Shown here: positions 34,396 through 43,454 of the stretch, in pieces | Layout of the letters: the number at the start of each line of letters is the position of its first letter | How positions within the stretch are numbered: the stretch's first letter is position 1 | Assembly (NCBI RefSeq): GCF_963691685.1 | Contig: NZ_OY829290.1 | Coordinates: forward strand, 1,116,001 to 1,180,000 | DNA: 64,000 bases | DNA from: Thalassovita sp. | GTDB lineage: Bacteria; Pseudomonadota; Alphaproteobacteria; Rhodobacterales; Rhodobacteraceae | Reading direction: 5' to 3' | Made by a program: the position numbers and the translations under genes | Notes under the pieces: model-generated | The model's input: the letters and a program-made list of their open reading frames with translations, nothing else | Database searches by the model: none | What the model was told of the DNA's origin: nothing

Positions 34396-35081
34396 ACATC
34401 ATCATGCAATGACTTGCGCCGTCCGGGCATCGGGATGGCCTGGGCAATGTTGCCGGTCAAAATCGCCAGAGCTTCCGGGCGCATCAACCCTGCCAGCGCC
34501 GGATCATCGCTGCGCAGGCCCCCGGTGTAGCTGCCATAGGCCGGCATGATGATGCGATCGCTGTCGACCAGAAAGCAGGGGCGTGTGATGCTGCCGCCTT
34601 TGGTTTTGACCCGGGCCTTGGGATGATAGTGGCCCGAAATTTCACCTGCGCTGCCCGGTTCCGCGATATGGCGGAACAGGATCGGGGGCAGCGGCAGCTC
34701 GGCCAGATGGGTGCCGCCAATGGCCAAGGGGCCGGGATCATGGTTGCCCTCAATCCAGACCCAATGTCGGCCGGCCTGCAATCGGGTGATCCAGGTGAAC
34801 TCCTGTTCCGAGATCCCGCGCGCCGCAATCGAATCGTCAAAGCTGTCACCCAGGCAAATCACGGACTTGGCGCGGGTGCGGGCCAGATCCTTTTCCAGCC
34901 GCGACAGCGTATCGCGGGTGTCATAGGGGGGCAGCATAGCGCCGCCAAGTCGCGCAATTCGTTCAGATTTTCCGAAATGCAGGTCTGAGACGCAGAGTAG
35001 GCTCTGCGACGGCCAAAACAAAGCGCCGGAGGGCATGGCCTGAAAGTCCTGGCCTGCCAGAGTGAAGGAATGACTGCTCAT
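34392..35081 (-). CDS. pdeM: Ligase-associated DNA damage response phosphoesterase PdeM
   Basis: Calcineurin-type metallophosphoesterase, 229 aa, with metal-binding motifs SDLHFGKS (Asp33, His35), GDSFDD near 78-83, GNHD near 113-116 and GHYHPKA near 150. PdeM proteins usually go with a LigC-type ligase, an exonuclease and an Lhr-like helicase. Here only the helicase gene is present, 54 bp upstream on the same strand, so the two form a likely operon. The ATG at 35081 is chosen; a TTG at 35117 would add 12 residues, and neither has a clear ribosome site. Confidence 0.88.
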   Translation of the reverse strand: MSSHSFTLAGQDFQAMPSGALFWPSQSLLCVSDLHFGKSERIARLGGAMLPPYDTRDTLSRLEKDLARTRAKSVICLGDSFDDSIAARGISEQEFTWITRLQAGRHWVWIEGNHDPGPLAIGGTHLAELPLPPILFRHIAEPGSAGEISGHYHPKARVKTKGGSITRPCFLVDSDRIIMPAYGSYTGGLRSDDPALAGLMRPEALAILTGNIAQAIPMPGRRKSLHDDV

Positions 35082-35135
35082 GAGGGATGTGTTTGCATGG
35101 GTTGTAAAACGGAACAAGAGGGCAGATTAAAAGGG

Positions 35136-37544
35136 TCAAATTTCTGCCAATCCGGCCTCCTGCATCAGCTTGGCAGTTTCTTCCATCAACAAGCGCTCAC
35201 GCGCTTCACCGTCGATGCGGACCTTGCCCACCTCCAGCAGCAGCGGGGCGGCAAGCGGGGTGATCCGCTCAAGCGTCAGGTGTGTGATCCGGCCCTCACT
35301 ACGGGCGATCATGTGGCGCAGCCGGGCGAAATCGATCAGACCGCTCAGCGCCTCTTGGCGGGTGATCGACAGCATCAGATGTTCAGGATCGTGGCGTTGC
35401 AGGGTGTCATAAAGGATGTCTGAGGAAAACGTGGCCTGTCGTCCGGTTTTGCGCTGCCCTTGCAGGTTTCGCTGGATCAGCCCGGCGATGGTGGCCACAC
35501 CGCGAAAGGTCCGCTTCATCAGCGCGTTTGTCGACAGCCAGCCCTCCAGATCCTCCTCCAATGTGGTGAGGTCAAACAGTGGGGCCGGATCGGTCAAGGG
35601 CTCCAACCCCCAGATCAAAGTGGCTTGATCGGTGGCCACAAAGCCCAAAGGCGCAAGGCCCAGCTCTTCCATCCGGCGGGTGGCCAGCAGGCCCAGCGTT
35701 TGCTGAGCATTGCGCCCCGCGTAGCCATAGATGCAGCTGTGGGCCAGCCCGTCATGGGGGAAGCTTTCGATCAGCAACTCCCCCGGTGCCGGCAGCTGGG
35801 ACATTTGCCGTTGCAGGTGCAGCCAATCGGCGGTGTGGGCGGGCAGGGCCGGCCAATCCGGCTGTTGCAACAGGCGCAGGATCCGCTGGCTGAGCTGGGT
35901 GGAGGTGGAGAACTTGGTACCCATAAAGGTGGCGATCTTGGGTTTGCGGCCCTTGTCGCGGCTGACCTGAACCACCATTTCGCGCAACGCTTCATAGCGC
36001 ACGATCTGGCCCCCGATCAGAAAGGTATCCCCGGGGCTGAGGCTGGCGGCAAAACCTTCTTCGATTTCCCCCAAGGGCGCGCCGTGGCGGCCGCGCATTT
36101 TGACCTTCAGCGTATCAGTGTCCTGAATGGTGCCCACATTCTGGCGAATCAGCGCGGCACTGCGGGGATCGCGCAGCTGCCATTGACCATCTGGGTGCTG
36201 TTGCAGCCGTTGCCAGCGATCATAGGCCCGCAACGCATAGCCGCCGGTGGCACAAAAGGTCAGACATTCGTCAAACGCGGCGCGGCTCAGCGTGGCATAA
36301 GGCCCGGCGCTGGTCACTTCGCCGTAGAGGGCATCAGCGTCAAACGGGCCGGAACAGGCGCAGAGTAGGATATGCTGGCATAAGACATCGCGTGGTCCCG
36401 CGGGGCGCGGATCGCCGTCTAGATCGCCCTCCTGCACCGCCTCCAGCGCGGCCAGGCATTCGATGACCTCAAACCGGTTGGCGGGCACCAAAATGGCCTT
36501 GGAGGGTGCATTGTAGCGGTGATTTGCGCGGCCAATGCGTTGCACCAGCCGTTTGACGTTTTTTGGTGCGCCGATCTGGATAACCAGATCCACATCACCC
36601 CAGTCGATCCCCAGATCCAGCGACCCGGTACAGACCACGGCACGCAGTTGCCCCGCCACCATGGCGGCCTCAACCTTTTCACGCTGACCGCGATCAAGCG
36701 ATCCATGGTGGATGCCGATTGGCAGGGCATCGTCGTTGGCAAGCCAGAGGTTGTGAAAAAAGATCTCAGCCTGGGCGCGGGTGTTGTGGAAGATCAGCGT
36801 GGTCTTGTGCTGTTTGATCTGCTCCAGCACCACTGGGATAGAATAGGCCGCCCCGCCACCGGTCCAGGGCGGTGCCTCCTCGGTGTGTAGCATCGAAATG
36901 TCCGGCGCGGGCCCGGGATCGGCCATCAGGATCGGGCAGGGGGCCGGGTTTGGCGCCAGATAGCGGGCAATGGCCTCCGGGTCATCAACTGTGGCCGAGA
37001 GGCCTACGCGGCGCAGATCCGGGCACATTGCCTGCAGGCGCGAGAGGGCGAGCATCAGCTGATCACCCCGTTTGCTTTCAGCCAGGGCGTGGATTTCATC
37101 CAGCACCACCCGCTGCAGCCCCTGGAAGACACGCGGTGCATCCTCATAGGAGATCAGCAGCGCAAGGCTTTCCGGGGTGGTCAGCAGGATATGCGGCGGA
37201 TCGGCGCGCTGCCGTTTCTTGCGGGTGTTGGAGGTGTCGCCGGTGCGATCCTCAATCCGGATCGGCAGGCCGATGTCTTCAACAGGGGTGCGCAGGTTGC
37301 GTTTGATATCCGCGGCCAATGCCTTCAGCGGTGAAATATAAAGCGTGTGCAGACCCTTATGGCTGCCGTCGGCCAATTCGCAGAGTGTCGGTAGAAACCC
37401 CGCCATCGTCTTGCCGCCCCCGGTTGGAGCGATCAGCAGCTGCGCCGGCAGATCAGCACTGTCCAACATCTGGCGCTGATGGGGGTGGAGCGACCAGCCC
37501 TTGGTGGTGAACCAGTGCTGGATTGAAGTGGGTAGCGTGACCAT
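35136..37544 (-). CDS. Ligase-associated Lhr-like DEXH-box helicase
   Basis: Superfamily 2 helicase, 802 aa, of the short Lhr type. It has Walker A TGGGKT at 41-46, DEIH at 149-152, SATVDDPEAIARYL, VCTGSLDLGIDWGDVDLVIQIGAPK and QRIGRANHRY, then Lhr-specific winged-helix regions and the C-terminal domain. The family is linked to DNA repair together with PdeM, LigC and a beta-lactamase-fold exonuclease. The ligase and exonuclease genes are absent from the neighbourhood. ATG at 37544 is the only convincing start. Confidence 0.93.
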   Translation of the reverse strand: MVTLPTSIQHWFTTKGWSLHPHQRQMLDSADLPAQLLIAPTGGGKTMAGFLPTLCELADGSHKGLHTLYISPLKALAADIKRNLRTPVEDIGLPIRIEDRTGDTSNTRKKRQRADPPHILLTTPESLALLISYEDAPRVFQGLQRVVLDEIHALAESKRGDQLMLALSRLQAMCPDLRRVGLSATVDDPEAIARYLAPNPAPCPILMADPGPAPDISMLHTEEAPPWTGGGAAYSIPVVLEQIKQHKTTLIFHNTRAQAEIFFHNLWLANDDALPIGIHHGSLDRGQREKVEAAMVAGQLRAVVCTGSLDLGIDWGDVDLVIQIGAPKNVKRLVQRIGRANHRYNAPSKAILVPANRFEVIECLAALEAVQEGDLDGDPRPAGPRDVLCQHILLCACSGPFDADALYGEVTSAGPYATLSRAAFDECLTFCATGGYALRAYDRWQRLQQHPDGQWQLRDPRSAALIRQNVGTIQDTDTLKVKMRGRHGAPLGEIEEGFAASLSPGDTFLIGGQIVRYEALREMVVQVSRDKGRKPKIATFMGTKFSTSTQLSQRILRLLQQPDWPALPAHTADWLHLQRQMSQLPAPGELLIESFPHDGLAHSCIYGYAGRNAQQTLGLLATRRMEELGLAPLGFVATDQATLIWGLEPLTDPAPLFDLTTLEEDLEGWLSTNALMKRTFRGVATIAGLIQRNLQGQRKTGRQATFSSDILYDTLQRHDPEHLMLSITRQEALSGLIDFARLRHMIARSEGRITHLTLERITPLAAPLLLEVGKVRIDGEARERLLMEETAKLMQEAGLAEI

Positions 37545-37681
37545 GTTCTCTGTTTAGTCCAATTTGCACCCAAGGCAAATAGGGATGGGAATGGCACGCC
37601 AAAGAAAGATCAATTGCTATAGGCGTTGATTTTATCGGTTGTTTCAGCAATCTCTTCGGTACAGTTTTAAGGGGAATTATT

Positions 37682-38023
37682 GTGGCTCATGATTTTGATA
37701 AACAGTACCGGGAATCTGAGTGGGTTCTTGATGACTTAGCGTCCAAACACGATCTGCCAGCGATTGCCGATTTCGACTTCTATTTTTCCACAGATGCGGC
37801 AACGGCACAGCCATTGGCTGCGGTGAGCGCCTTACAGTCAGAAGGCTTTGCTGCAGCCTATGACGAAGAAACACGTGATATCTGGGTACCGGTCTACGCC
37901 TTAACCGTGGATATTGCCGCGATCTGGCGTCACGAAAAGCCGATGACTGAAATCTGCCTGCGCTATGGCTTCAAACCGGACGGCTGGGGCTTTTCGGATG
38001 CCTCTGCGGTGAACCTGGTCTAG
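37682..38023 (+). CDS. RraB-like ribonuclease E inhibitor family protein
   Basis: A 113-aa acidic protein resembling RraB (DUF1260), the regulator that binds RNase E. The C-terminal half has the family pattern: AVSALQSEGFAAAYDEE, then a long helix and LRYGFKPDGWGF. The start is GTG at 37682, preceded by AAGGGGAA. It is a single gene between the helicase and the convergent AAA ATPase. The assignment rests on a remembered family pattern and is moderate. Confidence 0.65.
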   Translation: MAHDFDKQYRESEWVLDDLASKHDLPAIADFDFYFSTDAATAQPLAAVSALQSEGFAAAYDEETRDIWVPVYALTVDIAAIWRHEKPMTEICLRYGFKPDGWGFSDASAVNLV

Positions 38024-38046
38024 GCGGGGTCACCTTTCTGGACGGG

Positions 38047-39363
38047 TTATTTCACAATCTCTTCGTCCTTCACAAACATATTGGCCCATGCACGATCGAT
38101 AAGCTCGGGCGTCATTTGGTAGGGGATACCTTCAAATTCGCAAATTGAGATCATCTGATCGATCAGGAAGACCGGCTGGTAGTTTGCATAAATGTTGTCG
38201 ATCGTCGGGTATTTCCGGTGAATAAGATGCACCAATGCAGCCTCATCCAGCGGTACGCCCTTCTTGCGGGCCACAAGTGAGAAGATCTTGAGGAAGTTCT
38301 TCTGGTCCGGGCCGTCGATTTTGATCTTGTAGAAAATCCGGCGCAGGGCGGCCTGGTCAAAGATCTCATTGGGGTGGAAGTTGGTTGAAAACACCACCAG
38401 CGTGTCAAAGGGCACTTCGAATTTTTCGCCGGATTGCAGCGCCAAAATGTCTTTGGATTCTTCCAAGGGCACGATCCAGCGGTTGACCAGCGCCTGCGGC
38501 GGTTCCTGTTGGCGGCCAAGGTCGTCGACGATGAAAATACCGCCCGTGGCCTTCAGCTGCAGCGGTGCCTGATAGGTGCGCGCCGTGGCGTTATAGGTCA
38601 GATCTAGCATGTCGATGGTCAGTTCACCCCCGGTGATCACGGTCGGGCGGTCACAGCGGACATAGCGGGTGTCAAACCCCTTCTTGCGGCGCAGCGAGTT
38701 TGGATCCTGCTCCTCGGCCTCTGCCTTGGAGTGTACGATCGGGTCGTAAACGGTGATCACCTGACCGGCGTATTCAATGGCGCGCGGCACGTAGATCTTA
38801 TCGCCCATCGCGTCGCGAATACCGTTCGAGATCGAGGATTTACCGTTGCCCGGCGGGCCATACATCAGGATGGAACGGCCGGAGCTGACTGCCGGGCCCA
38901 GGTTTGACAGCAGATCGGGCGGCAGAACCAGATGGCCCATCGCTGCGGTCAGTTGCTGGCGGGTCAGCTGGATATCGCGGATCGACTGGCGTTTGATCTG
39001 TTCGCGGTAAACCTCCAGCGGGACCGGCATGGCGCCATAGTATTCTGACTGCGCCAGCGCATCCTCGGTGCGGGACTTACCGGCATCGGTCAGCTGGAAC
39101 GCCATTTCATTGCCCGCACCGGCGTGCAGGGTGCCCATCGCCTCCATCAGCTTTTGCTCGCGGCACATATCCACCAATTCCTGCACCACAACGCGGGGCA
39201 GGCAGACTGCACTGGCCATTTCCGTGATGGTGCTCAGCGATTTGCGGAAACAGGTTTTCAGCAGGATGTCCCGCATCATCGTGATCGGCAGCTGCATCTC
39301 TGCCAGCCCGGCGGGAACGGGCGGCGGGGTCACGCGATTGCGAATGGGGGCCTGCAGTGTCAT
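38047..39363 (-). CDS. AAA family ATPase, MoxR-like, tad-linked
   Basis: A 438-aa cytoplasmic ATPase with a roughly 150-residue N-terminal helical region (winged-helix-like, about 30-115), Walker A GPPGNGKSS at 169-177, Walker B IFIVDDLG near 286-293 and a sensor region VVFSTNFHPNEIF. It resembles ATPases commonly found next to tad clusters in Rhodobacterales. Its job is unknown; it may help assemble or regulate the pilus machine. It is on the same strand, 133 bp downstream of cpaA, so it could be part of the tad unit. Confidence 0.8.
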   Translation of the reverse strand: MTLQAPIRNRVTPPPVPAGLAEMQLPITMMRDILLKTCFRKSLSTITEMASAVCLPRVVVQELVDMCREQKLMEAMGTLHAGAGNEMAFQLTDAGKSRTEDALAQSEYYGAMPVPLEVYREQIKRQSIRDIQLTRQQLTAAMGHLVLPPDLLSNLGPAVSSGRSILMYGPPGNGKSSISNGIRDAMGDKIYVPRAIEYAGQVITVYDPIVHSKAEAEEQDPNSLRRKKGFDTRYVRCDRPTVITGGELTIDMLDLTYNATARTYQAPLQLKATGGIFIVDDLGRQQEPPQALVNRWIVPLEESKDILALQSGEKFEVPFDTLVVFSTNFHPNEIFDQAALRRIFYKIKIDGPDQKNFLKIFSLVARKKGVPLDEAALVHLIHRKYPTIDNIYANYQPVFLIDQMISICEFEGIPYQMTPELIDRAWANMFVKDEEIVK

Positions 39364-39496
39364 CGGTTTGCCTCTGCCAAATTCTGGACGCAGGTTGCCC
39401 TGCTGTTGCCAGCACTTTGGTCAGAGATCATGGCAGAAAAAGGGAGGAAACCGCGCAGGCAGGGGGCATTTCGGGCCAATCGTGCCCTGCTGCCCC

Positions 39497-40036
39497 TCAG
39501 CTGCCGTAAAGCGCGGAGAGCCCCAGGTAAGCCGACAGGGTAGGTCCCAGCGCCAGCCCCATGGGGAAGTCTTTCTTGCGGCCCCAGCTTTTCCATTCTG
39601 GTGCCAGATTGCGCAGCGGGGTGACACGGGCCAAACGGTGGGCCGCCACAGCCCCCAGCAGGATCAGCGCGAACAGCAGAACCAGAAAACGCACATCCGT
39701 CAGCACCACGTAAGGTGCTGCAGATGCTGCAAATTTTGCGTCCCCCGCACCCAGCAGGCCAAGTGCGTTCATCACAATGCCGACCAGCAGCACGATGACC
39801 AGCTGCGCCAATTGCCAGCCATAGACCGGCAGTGGCATCAGGAAGATGCCGACCACGGCAAAGACCGCCGCCAGCGCAATCACCGCATTGTTGCGGATCA
39901 GCATATGGCGCAGATCGCTGATTGCGGTCCACAGGCACAGGGGCAGGGTCAGGATAAAGAAGATCAGCGCGGTCTGACGGGGCAGGCTGAGGGTCTCAGC
40001 CCCGCCCCACAGAAACAGCATCGGGTCAAAACTCAC
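39497..40036 (-). CDS. cpaA: Prepilin peptidase CpaA/TadV
   Basis: Inner-membrane aspartic protease of 179 aa that removes the leader of Flp prepilin. Six hydrophobic segments and two Asp motifs are seen: WTAISDLRHM and GLLGAGDAKFAA, as in CpaA. The ATG at 40021 and the GTG at 40036 are both possible; the GTG is given because GGAAG lies 9 bases upstream. It closes the run of tad genes that starts with flp. The N-terminal methylation domain of PilD is absent, as expected for this family. Confidence 0.9.
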   Translation of the reverse strand: MSFDPMLFLWGGAETLSLPRQTALIFFILTLPLCLWTAISDLRHMLIRNNAVIALAAVFAVVGIFLMPLPVYGWQLAQLVIVLLVGIVMNALGLLGAGDAKFAASAAPYVVLTDVRFLVLLFALILLGAVAAHRLARVTPLRNLAPEWKSWGRKKDFPMGLALGPTLSAYLGLSALYGS

Positions 40037-40040
40037 CGGA

Positions 40041-40889
40041 TCACGCTTCCAGTGCGCGCAGGGCGCGGACCGCGGCCTCAAAGTGCTGCGGATGGGTGTC
40101 AATTGCTTCGCGCAGCAGGGTTTTGCCGGTGGTGACATCGCCTTGTTTCACGGCGCTCAAACCCATGGTGTGCAACAGCTGCGCCCGTTCGGTCTGATCC
40201 ATCGGGATCACCGGCAGGGAGTAGTTGCGCTGCGCACCGCGGGCCAGAACGATGTTGTTCTTGGCGGTGAACAGGTTCTGGTCGTGTTTGATCGCTTCGG
40301 CAAACAGGCGCTCGGCCTCGGCGTAATCGCCACGGGTCAGTTTGGAATAACCCCAGTTGTTCAGCACCCCGGCCGGGCGGGTGGTCAGGCCAACGGCGGT
40401 TTCATAGAAACTGTCGGACTTCTGCCATTCCTTGTTGCTGTCGGCGACCATGGCCTCCAGACGGTAGCGTTTGTAGGTCTCAACGGTGGGGGGCACGGCA
40501 TCCAGCACCTGATCGGCCTCATCCCACTGACCGGTGCGGATCAGCGCATCGGCCAGATCGACATTGTCGTCTTGTGTGCTGCCTTCCATGGTGGTCACTT
40601 TGCGCCAGGCGGGCACTGCCTCGGTCGCGCGTGAGGCACGCACCAGCGATTGCGCCAGACCGCGCTGCAGATCGATCCGATCGGGGTTGTCTTTGCTGGC
40701 GCGCTGGAAGTAGCGCACCGCCTCATCCGCATCTGCCACGGTCAGCATGATGTCAGAGAGGTTGTTTTCATCCACCGCATTGATGGCGGACATGGCGCGG
40801 TCAACCTGATCATCACCGCGCAGCTGCGAACAGGCGCTCAGGCTCAGCCCGGCAACCACGCAGAGGGTAAAACGAATGGAATGGCGCAT
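40041..40889 (-). CDS. TPR lipoprotein, TadD-like (second copy)
   Basis: A 282-aa lipoprotein with the lipobox LSLSAC, Cys20, and at least three TPR motifs (about 50-90, 150-190, 235-275): AVRYFQRASKDNPDRIDLQRGLAQ, VLNNWGYSKLTRGDYAEAERLFAEAI, HTMGLSAVKQGDVTTGKTLL. TadD proteins serve as outer-membrane pilotins for Flp assembly. This is the second of two neighbouring TPR lipoprotein genes and lies 30 bp after the first one. Roles may differ: one may help the secretin, the other an unknown step. Confidence 0.85.
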   Translation of the reverse strand: MRHSIRFTLCVVAGLSLSACSQLRGDDQVDRAMSAINAVDENNLSDIMLTVADADEAVRYFQRASKDNPDRIDLQRGLAQSLVRASRATEAVPAWRKVTTMEGSTQDDNVDLADALIRTGQWDEADQVLDAVPPTVETYKRYRLEAMVADSNKEWQKSDSFYETAVGLTTRPAGVLNNWGYSKLTRGDYAEAERLFAEAIKHDQNLFTAKNNIVLARGAQRNYSLPVIPMDQTERAQLLHTMGLSAVKQGDVTTGKTLLREAIDTHPQHFEAAVRALRALEA

Positions 40890-40919
40890 GTGCCTGCGTC
40901 CTTCAACTGCTCTTGCCTG

Positions 40920-41492
40920 TTATGGTATCGCGCGGATCAGATAGTCACTGCTACCGCGTCGTACCAACTTATAGTTTTGTTCTAAGGGTGCATCATAAAC
41001 GGGATTTTCCGATTTTGCGAGAGCTTTGCGCAAATTGTCCCGAATTGCGTCACTTGCGCCATTGTCCAGCGCATAGGCCTTGCGCAGCACCAGTTGCGCC
41101 TCACCAATTTCGCCCTTCTCCAGCAACAAGACACCAAGGTTGTTCCAGACCTCAGGGGCGGCGCCCGGCTTCGCCACCGCACGGCGCAGCAACTCCTCGG
41201 CCTGACCCAGACGGCCAAGGGCCAGATTGGCACTGCCAAGCCCTGCCAGAACATCAACGTTCAACCCATGATCCAGCCCGGCGCGGGTGTAGGCGTCAAT
41301 TGCCAGCTCATATTGGCCCGCATCCATCAGCCTACCGCCCACAATCAGACCATCCACAGCCTCACCCTGGGCCACACCGGGGGCGTACACCTGATCTTCG
41401 GGCAGCTCAAAACCGCCTGTGGTGCAGGCGGTTAAGGCAAGCGATGTCAGCAAGGCGGCGGCCAGCATTGTGGCGCAGCGCGGATGTGTCAT
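40920..41492 (-). CDS. tadD: TadD family TPR lipoprotein
   Basis: A 190-aa lipoprotein with lipobox LALTAC, Cys23, and two to three TPR motifs (about 60-160): QYELAIDAYTRAGLDHGLN, LGSANLALGRLGQAEELLRRAV and VWNNLGVLLLEKGEIGEAQLVLRKAY. The ATG at 41492 gives a normal lipoprotein signal. It follows tadC after 22 bp in the tad order tadB-tadC-tadD. Family role: outer-membrane assembly of the Flp pilus. The nearby second TPR lipoprotein may be a diverged copy. Confidence 0.88.
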   Translation of the reverse strand: MTHPRCATMLAAALLTSLALTACTTGGFELPEDQVYAPGVAQGEAVDGLIVGGRLMDAGQYELAIDAYTRAGLDHGLNVDVLAGLGSANLALGRLGQAEELLRRAVAKPGAAPEVWNNLGVLLLEKGEIGEAQLVLRKAYALDNGASDAIRDNLRKALAKSENPVYDAPLEQNYKLVRRGSSDYLIRAIP

Positions 41493-41514
41493 GTGATCTG
41501 CTCTTGGTCTTGGC

Positions 41515-42468
41515 TTATTGGCCGAGCGCGGTGATCCCCACGACCGACGGTGCCACAAGAATGATCAGCAGCGGCGGAACCGTCAACATCATTGTCGCCA
41601 ATGTCATCTTGGTGGGCAGTTTGTTGGCCTTTTCTTCGGCCCGCATCACCCGCTTGTCCCGCATTTCACCGGCATAGACCCGCAGCGCTTCGGCGATCGA
41701 GGTGCCGAAGCTTTGCGATTGCACCAGCACGGTCACAAAGCTCGAGACATCCTGAACCCCACAACGTTCGGCCATTTCATTCAGAACATTGCCTTTGTCT
41801 TTGCCGGCTTTGATCTGCTGGCTGACAATTTCAAACTCATCCGCCAGAGCCGGGTAGGAGGATCTGATTTCCCGGCTCACCCGAATGATTGACTGGTCCA
41901 TGGATTGACCGGCTTCGACGCAGACCAGCATCATGTCCAGACTGTCCGGGAAGCCTTGGGTGATCTCCTCCTGGCGTTCCTGCTGGCGTTTGGTGATCCA
42001 GTATTTCGGTGCCATATAACCCATGATGCCGGGGCCAAGGATCCACATGATCATCTCAGTCGGTGTCGAGTTCGGGCCGGATTTCGCAACAAGGTAATAG
42101 AGCATGCCCAGAACCAGCAGACCAAGCCCCAGCGCAAACTGGGCAAAGTGGAAGATCATCACCGCCTCTTTGGTGCGATAACCCGCCTGCATCATTTTCT
42201 GCCGCATGGCTGTGAATTCTTCGGCATCCTGTGGCTCCAGGAAAGAGGAATATTTCTCCAGCTTTTTGGAACTGCCACTTTGCGGTCGCAGGTCAACGCC
42301 GGCCGCAGTGGCCGCTTGCGGCCGGGCGGCCTCTTTCAGCTTGTCCAGGGGATCAGGCTTGGTGTTGATCAGGAAGGGCAGGGTGCCCAGCACCAACGCC
42401 ACCCCAAGGAAGCCGACCAGAAACAGCGGTCCCAGACCACCACCAAACATCGTTGTGAGCACGGACAT
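41515..42468 (-). CDS. tadC: Tad pilus inner-membrane platform protein TadC
   Basis: Type II secretion F-domain protein of 317 aa with four membrane segments (about 13-30, 105-130, 133-155 and 285-310) and the cytoplasmic F domain near 165-275 (FPDSLDMMLVCVEAGQSMDQSI, SSFVTVLVQSQSFGTSIAEAL). It works with TadB as the platform moved by the CpaF ATPase. It follows tadB after 13 bp. Confidence 0.95.
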   Translation of the reverse strand: MSVLTTMFGGGLGPLFLVGFLGVALVLGTLPFLINTKPDPLDKLKEAARPQAATAAGVDLRPQSGSSKKLEKYSSFLEPQDAEEFTAMRQKMMQAGYRTKEAVMIFHFAQFALGLGLLVLGMLYYLVAKSGPNSTPTEMIMWILGPGIMGYMAPKYWITKRQQERQEEITQGFPDSLDMMLVCVEAGQSMDQSIIRVSREIRSSYPALADEFEIVSQQIKAGKDKGNVLNEMAERCGVQDVSSFVTVLVQSQSFGTSIAEALRVYAGEMRDKRVMRAEEKANKLPTKMTLATMMLTVPPLLIILVAPSVVGITALGQ

Positions 42469-42481
42469 TTCTCAGCTCTCC

Positions 42482-43450
42482 TCAGACTTTGATGTTCACT
42501 AGCATCCGCATGACGAACATATTCGCCACAAGGAAGACACCCACCGCCACACAGGCCGGGATGAACATCGGGTGATCCATGACTTCATCGTAATAATGCG
42601 GGTCCATCAGGTTGATGCCGACCAGCGCCAGCAAGGGAAAGCCCGACAGGAACTTGCCCGACCACTGTGCTTCGGCGGTGATGGCTTTCACCCGGCGGAA
42701 CAGGCGGAACCGGGCGCGGATCACTTTGGCCAGACCATCAAGGATCTCAGCCAGGTTACCACCGGATTGCTGCTGGATGGTGACGGCCACGGCCAGGAAC
42801 CGCAGATCCTGCATGTCCAGACGGTCCGCCATTTCCTGCAGCGCCTCACCGACGTCGCGGCCATATTGTGCCTCATCGGCGATCATGCCGAATTCGCTGG
42901 CCAGCGGATCGGAAATTTCGCGGCTGACAATTTGAATGGCTGAGGAAAACGGATGCCCCACGCGCAGCGAGCGCACCATCAGCTCGATCCCGTCCGGCAG
43001 CTGTTCTTCGATCAGCGACATCCGTTTTTTGGCCTTGGCCGAAACCCAGACAAAAATGCCGCCAACGCCCATGGCGATGGACACCCCAGCGCGCACCACC
43101 AAGGCGGTTTGCGTGCCAACGGTCAGCGCGACAAAGGCAACTGCCGAGAGCACCCCCATTAGCATCACCAGCTGCAACGGCGAAAAGGCCAGCGCGGCCT
43201 TCTGCGCCTTGGAGGCCAGCAGCGAATAAACCGGGAAGTTCTTCCACTGCATGTGCTGGCTCATCTCCTTGCGGAGCGTTTCCATCACCTCAGCGCGCTG
43301 TTTGCCCTTTTCCATCAGCTCAAGGCGACGGTTCACCTTGCTGTTGAGGCTGATTGAGCGGCCAAAAACGGTCAGGTACAGCCCCTCGACGATCACCAGA
43401 ACGCCGATGAACACCAGACCGTAGATCAGGACTTCGATAGGGACTGTCAT
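42482..43450 (-). CDS. tadB: Tad pilus inner-membrane platform protein TadB
   Basis: Type II secretion F-domain protein of 322 aa. Membrane segments near 5-25, 90-125 and 260-320 flank the F domain with QLPDGIELMVRSLRVGHPFSSAIQIVSREISDP and FLAVAVTIQQQSGGNLAEIL. Partner of TadC. ATG at 43450 follows directly on a GTG at 43453; cpaF ends 4 bp away. Confidence 0.95.
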   Translation of the reverse strand: MTVPIEVLIYGLVFIGVLVIVEGLYLTVFGRSISLNSKVNRRLELMEKGKQRAEVMETLRKEMSQHMQWKNFPVYSLLASKAQKAALAFSPLQLVMLMGVLSAVAFVALTVGTQTALVVRAGVSIAMGVGGIFVWVSAKAKKRMSLIEEQLPDGIELMVRSLRVGHPFSSAIQIVSREISDPLASEFGMIADEAQYGRDVGEALQEMADRLDMQDLRFLAVAVTIQQQSGGNLAEILDGLAKVIRARFRLFRRVKAITAEAQWSGKFLSGFPLLALVGINLMDPHYYDEVMDHPMFIPACVAVGVFLVANMFVMRMLVNIKV

Positions 43451-43454
43451 CACA

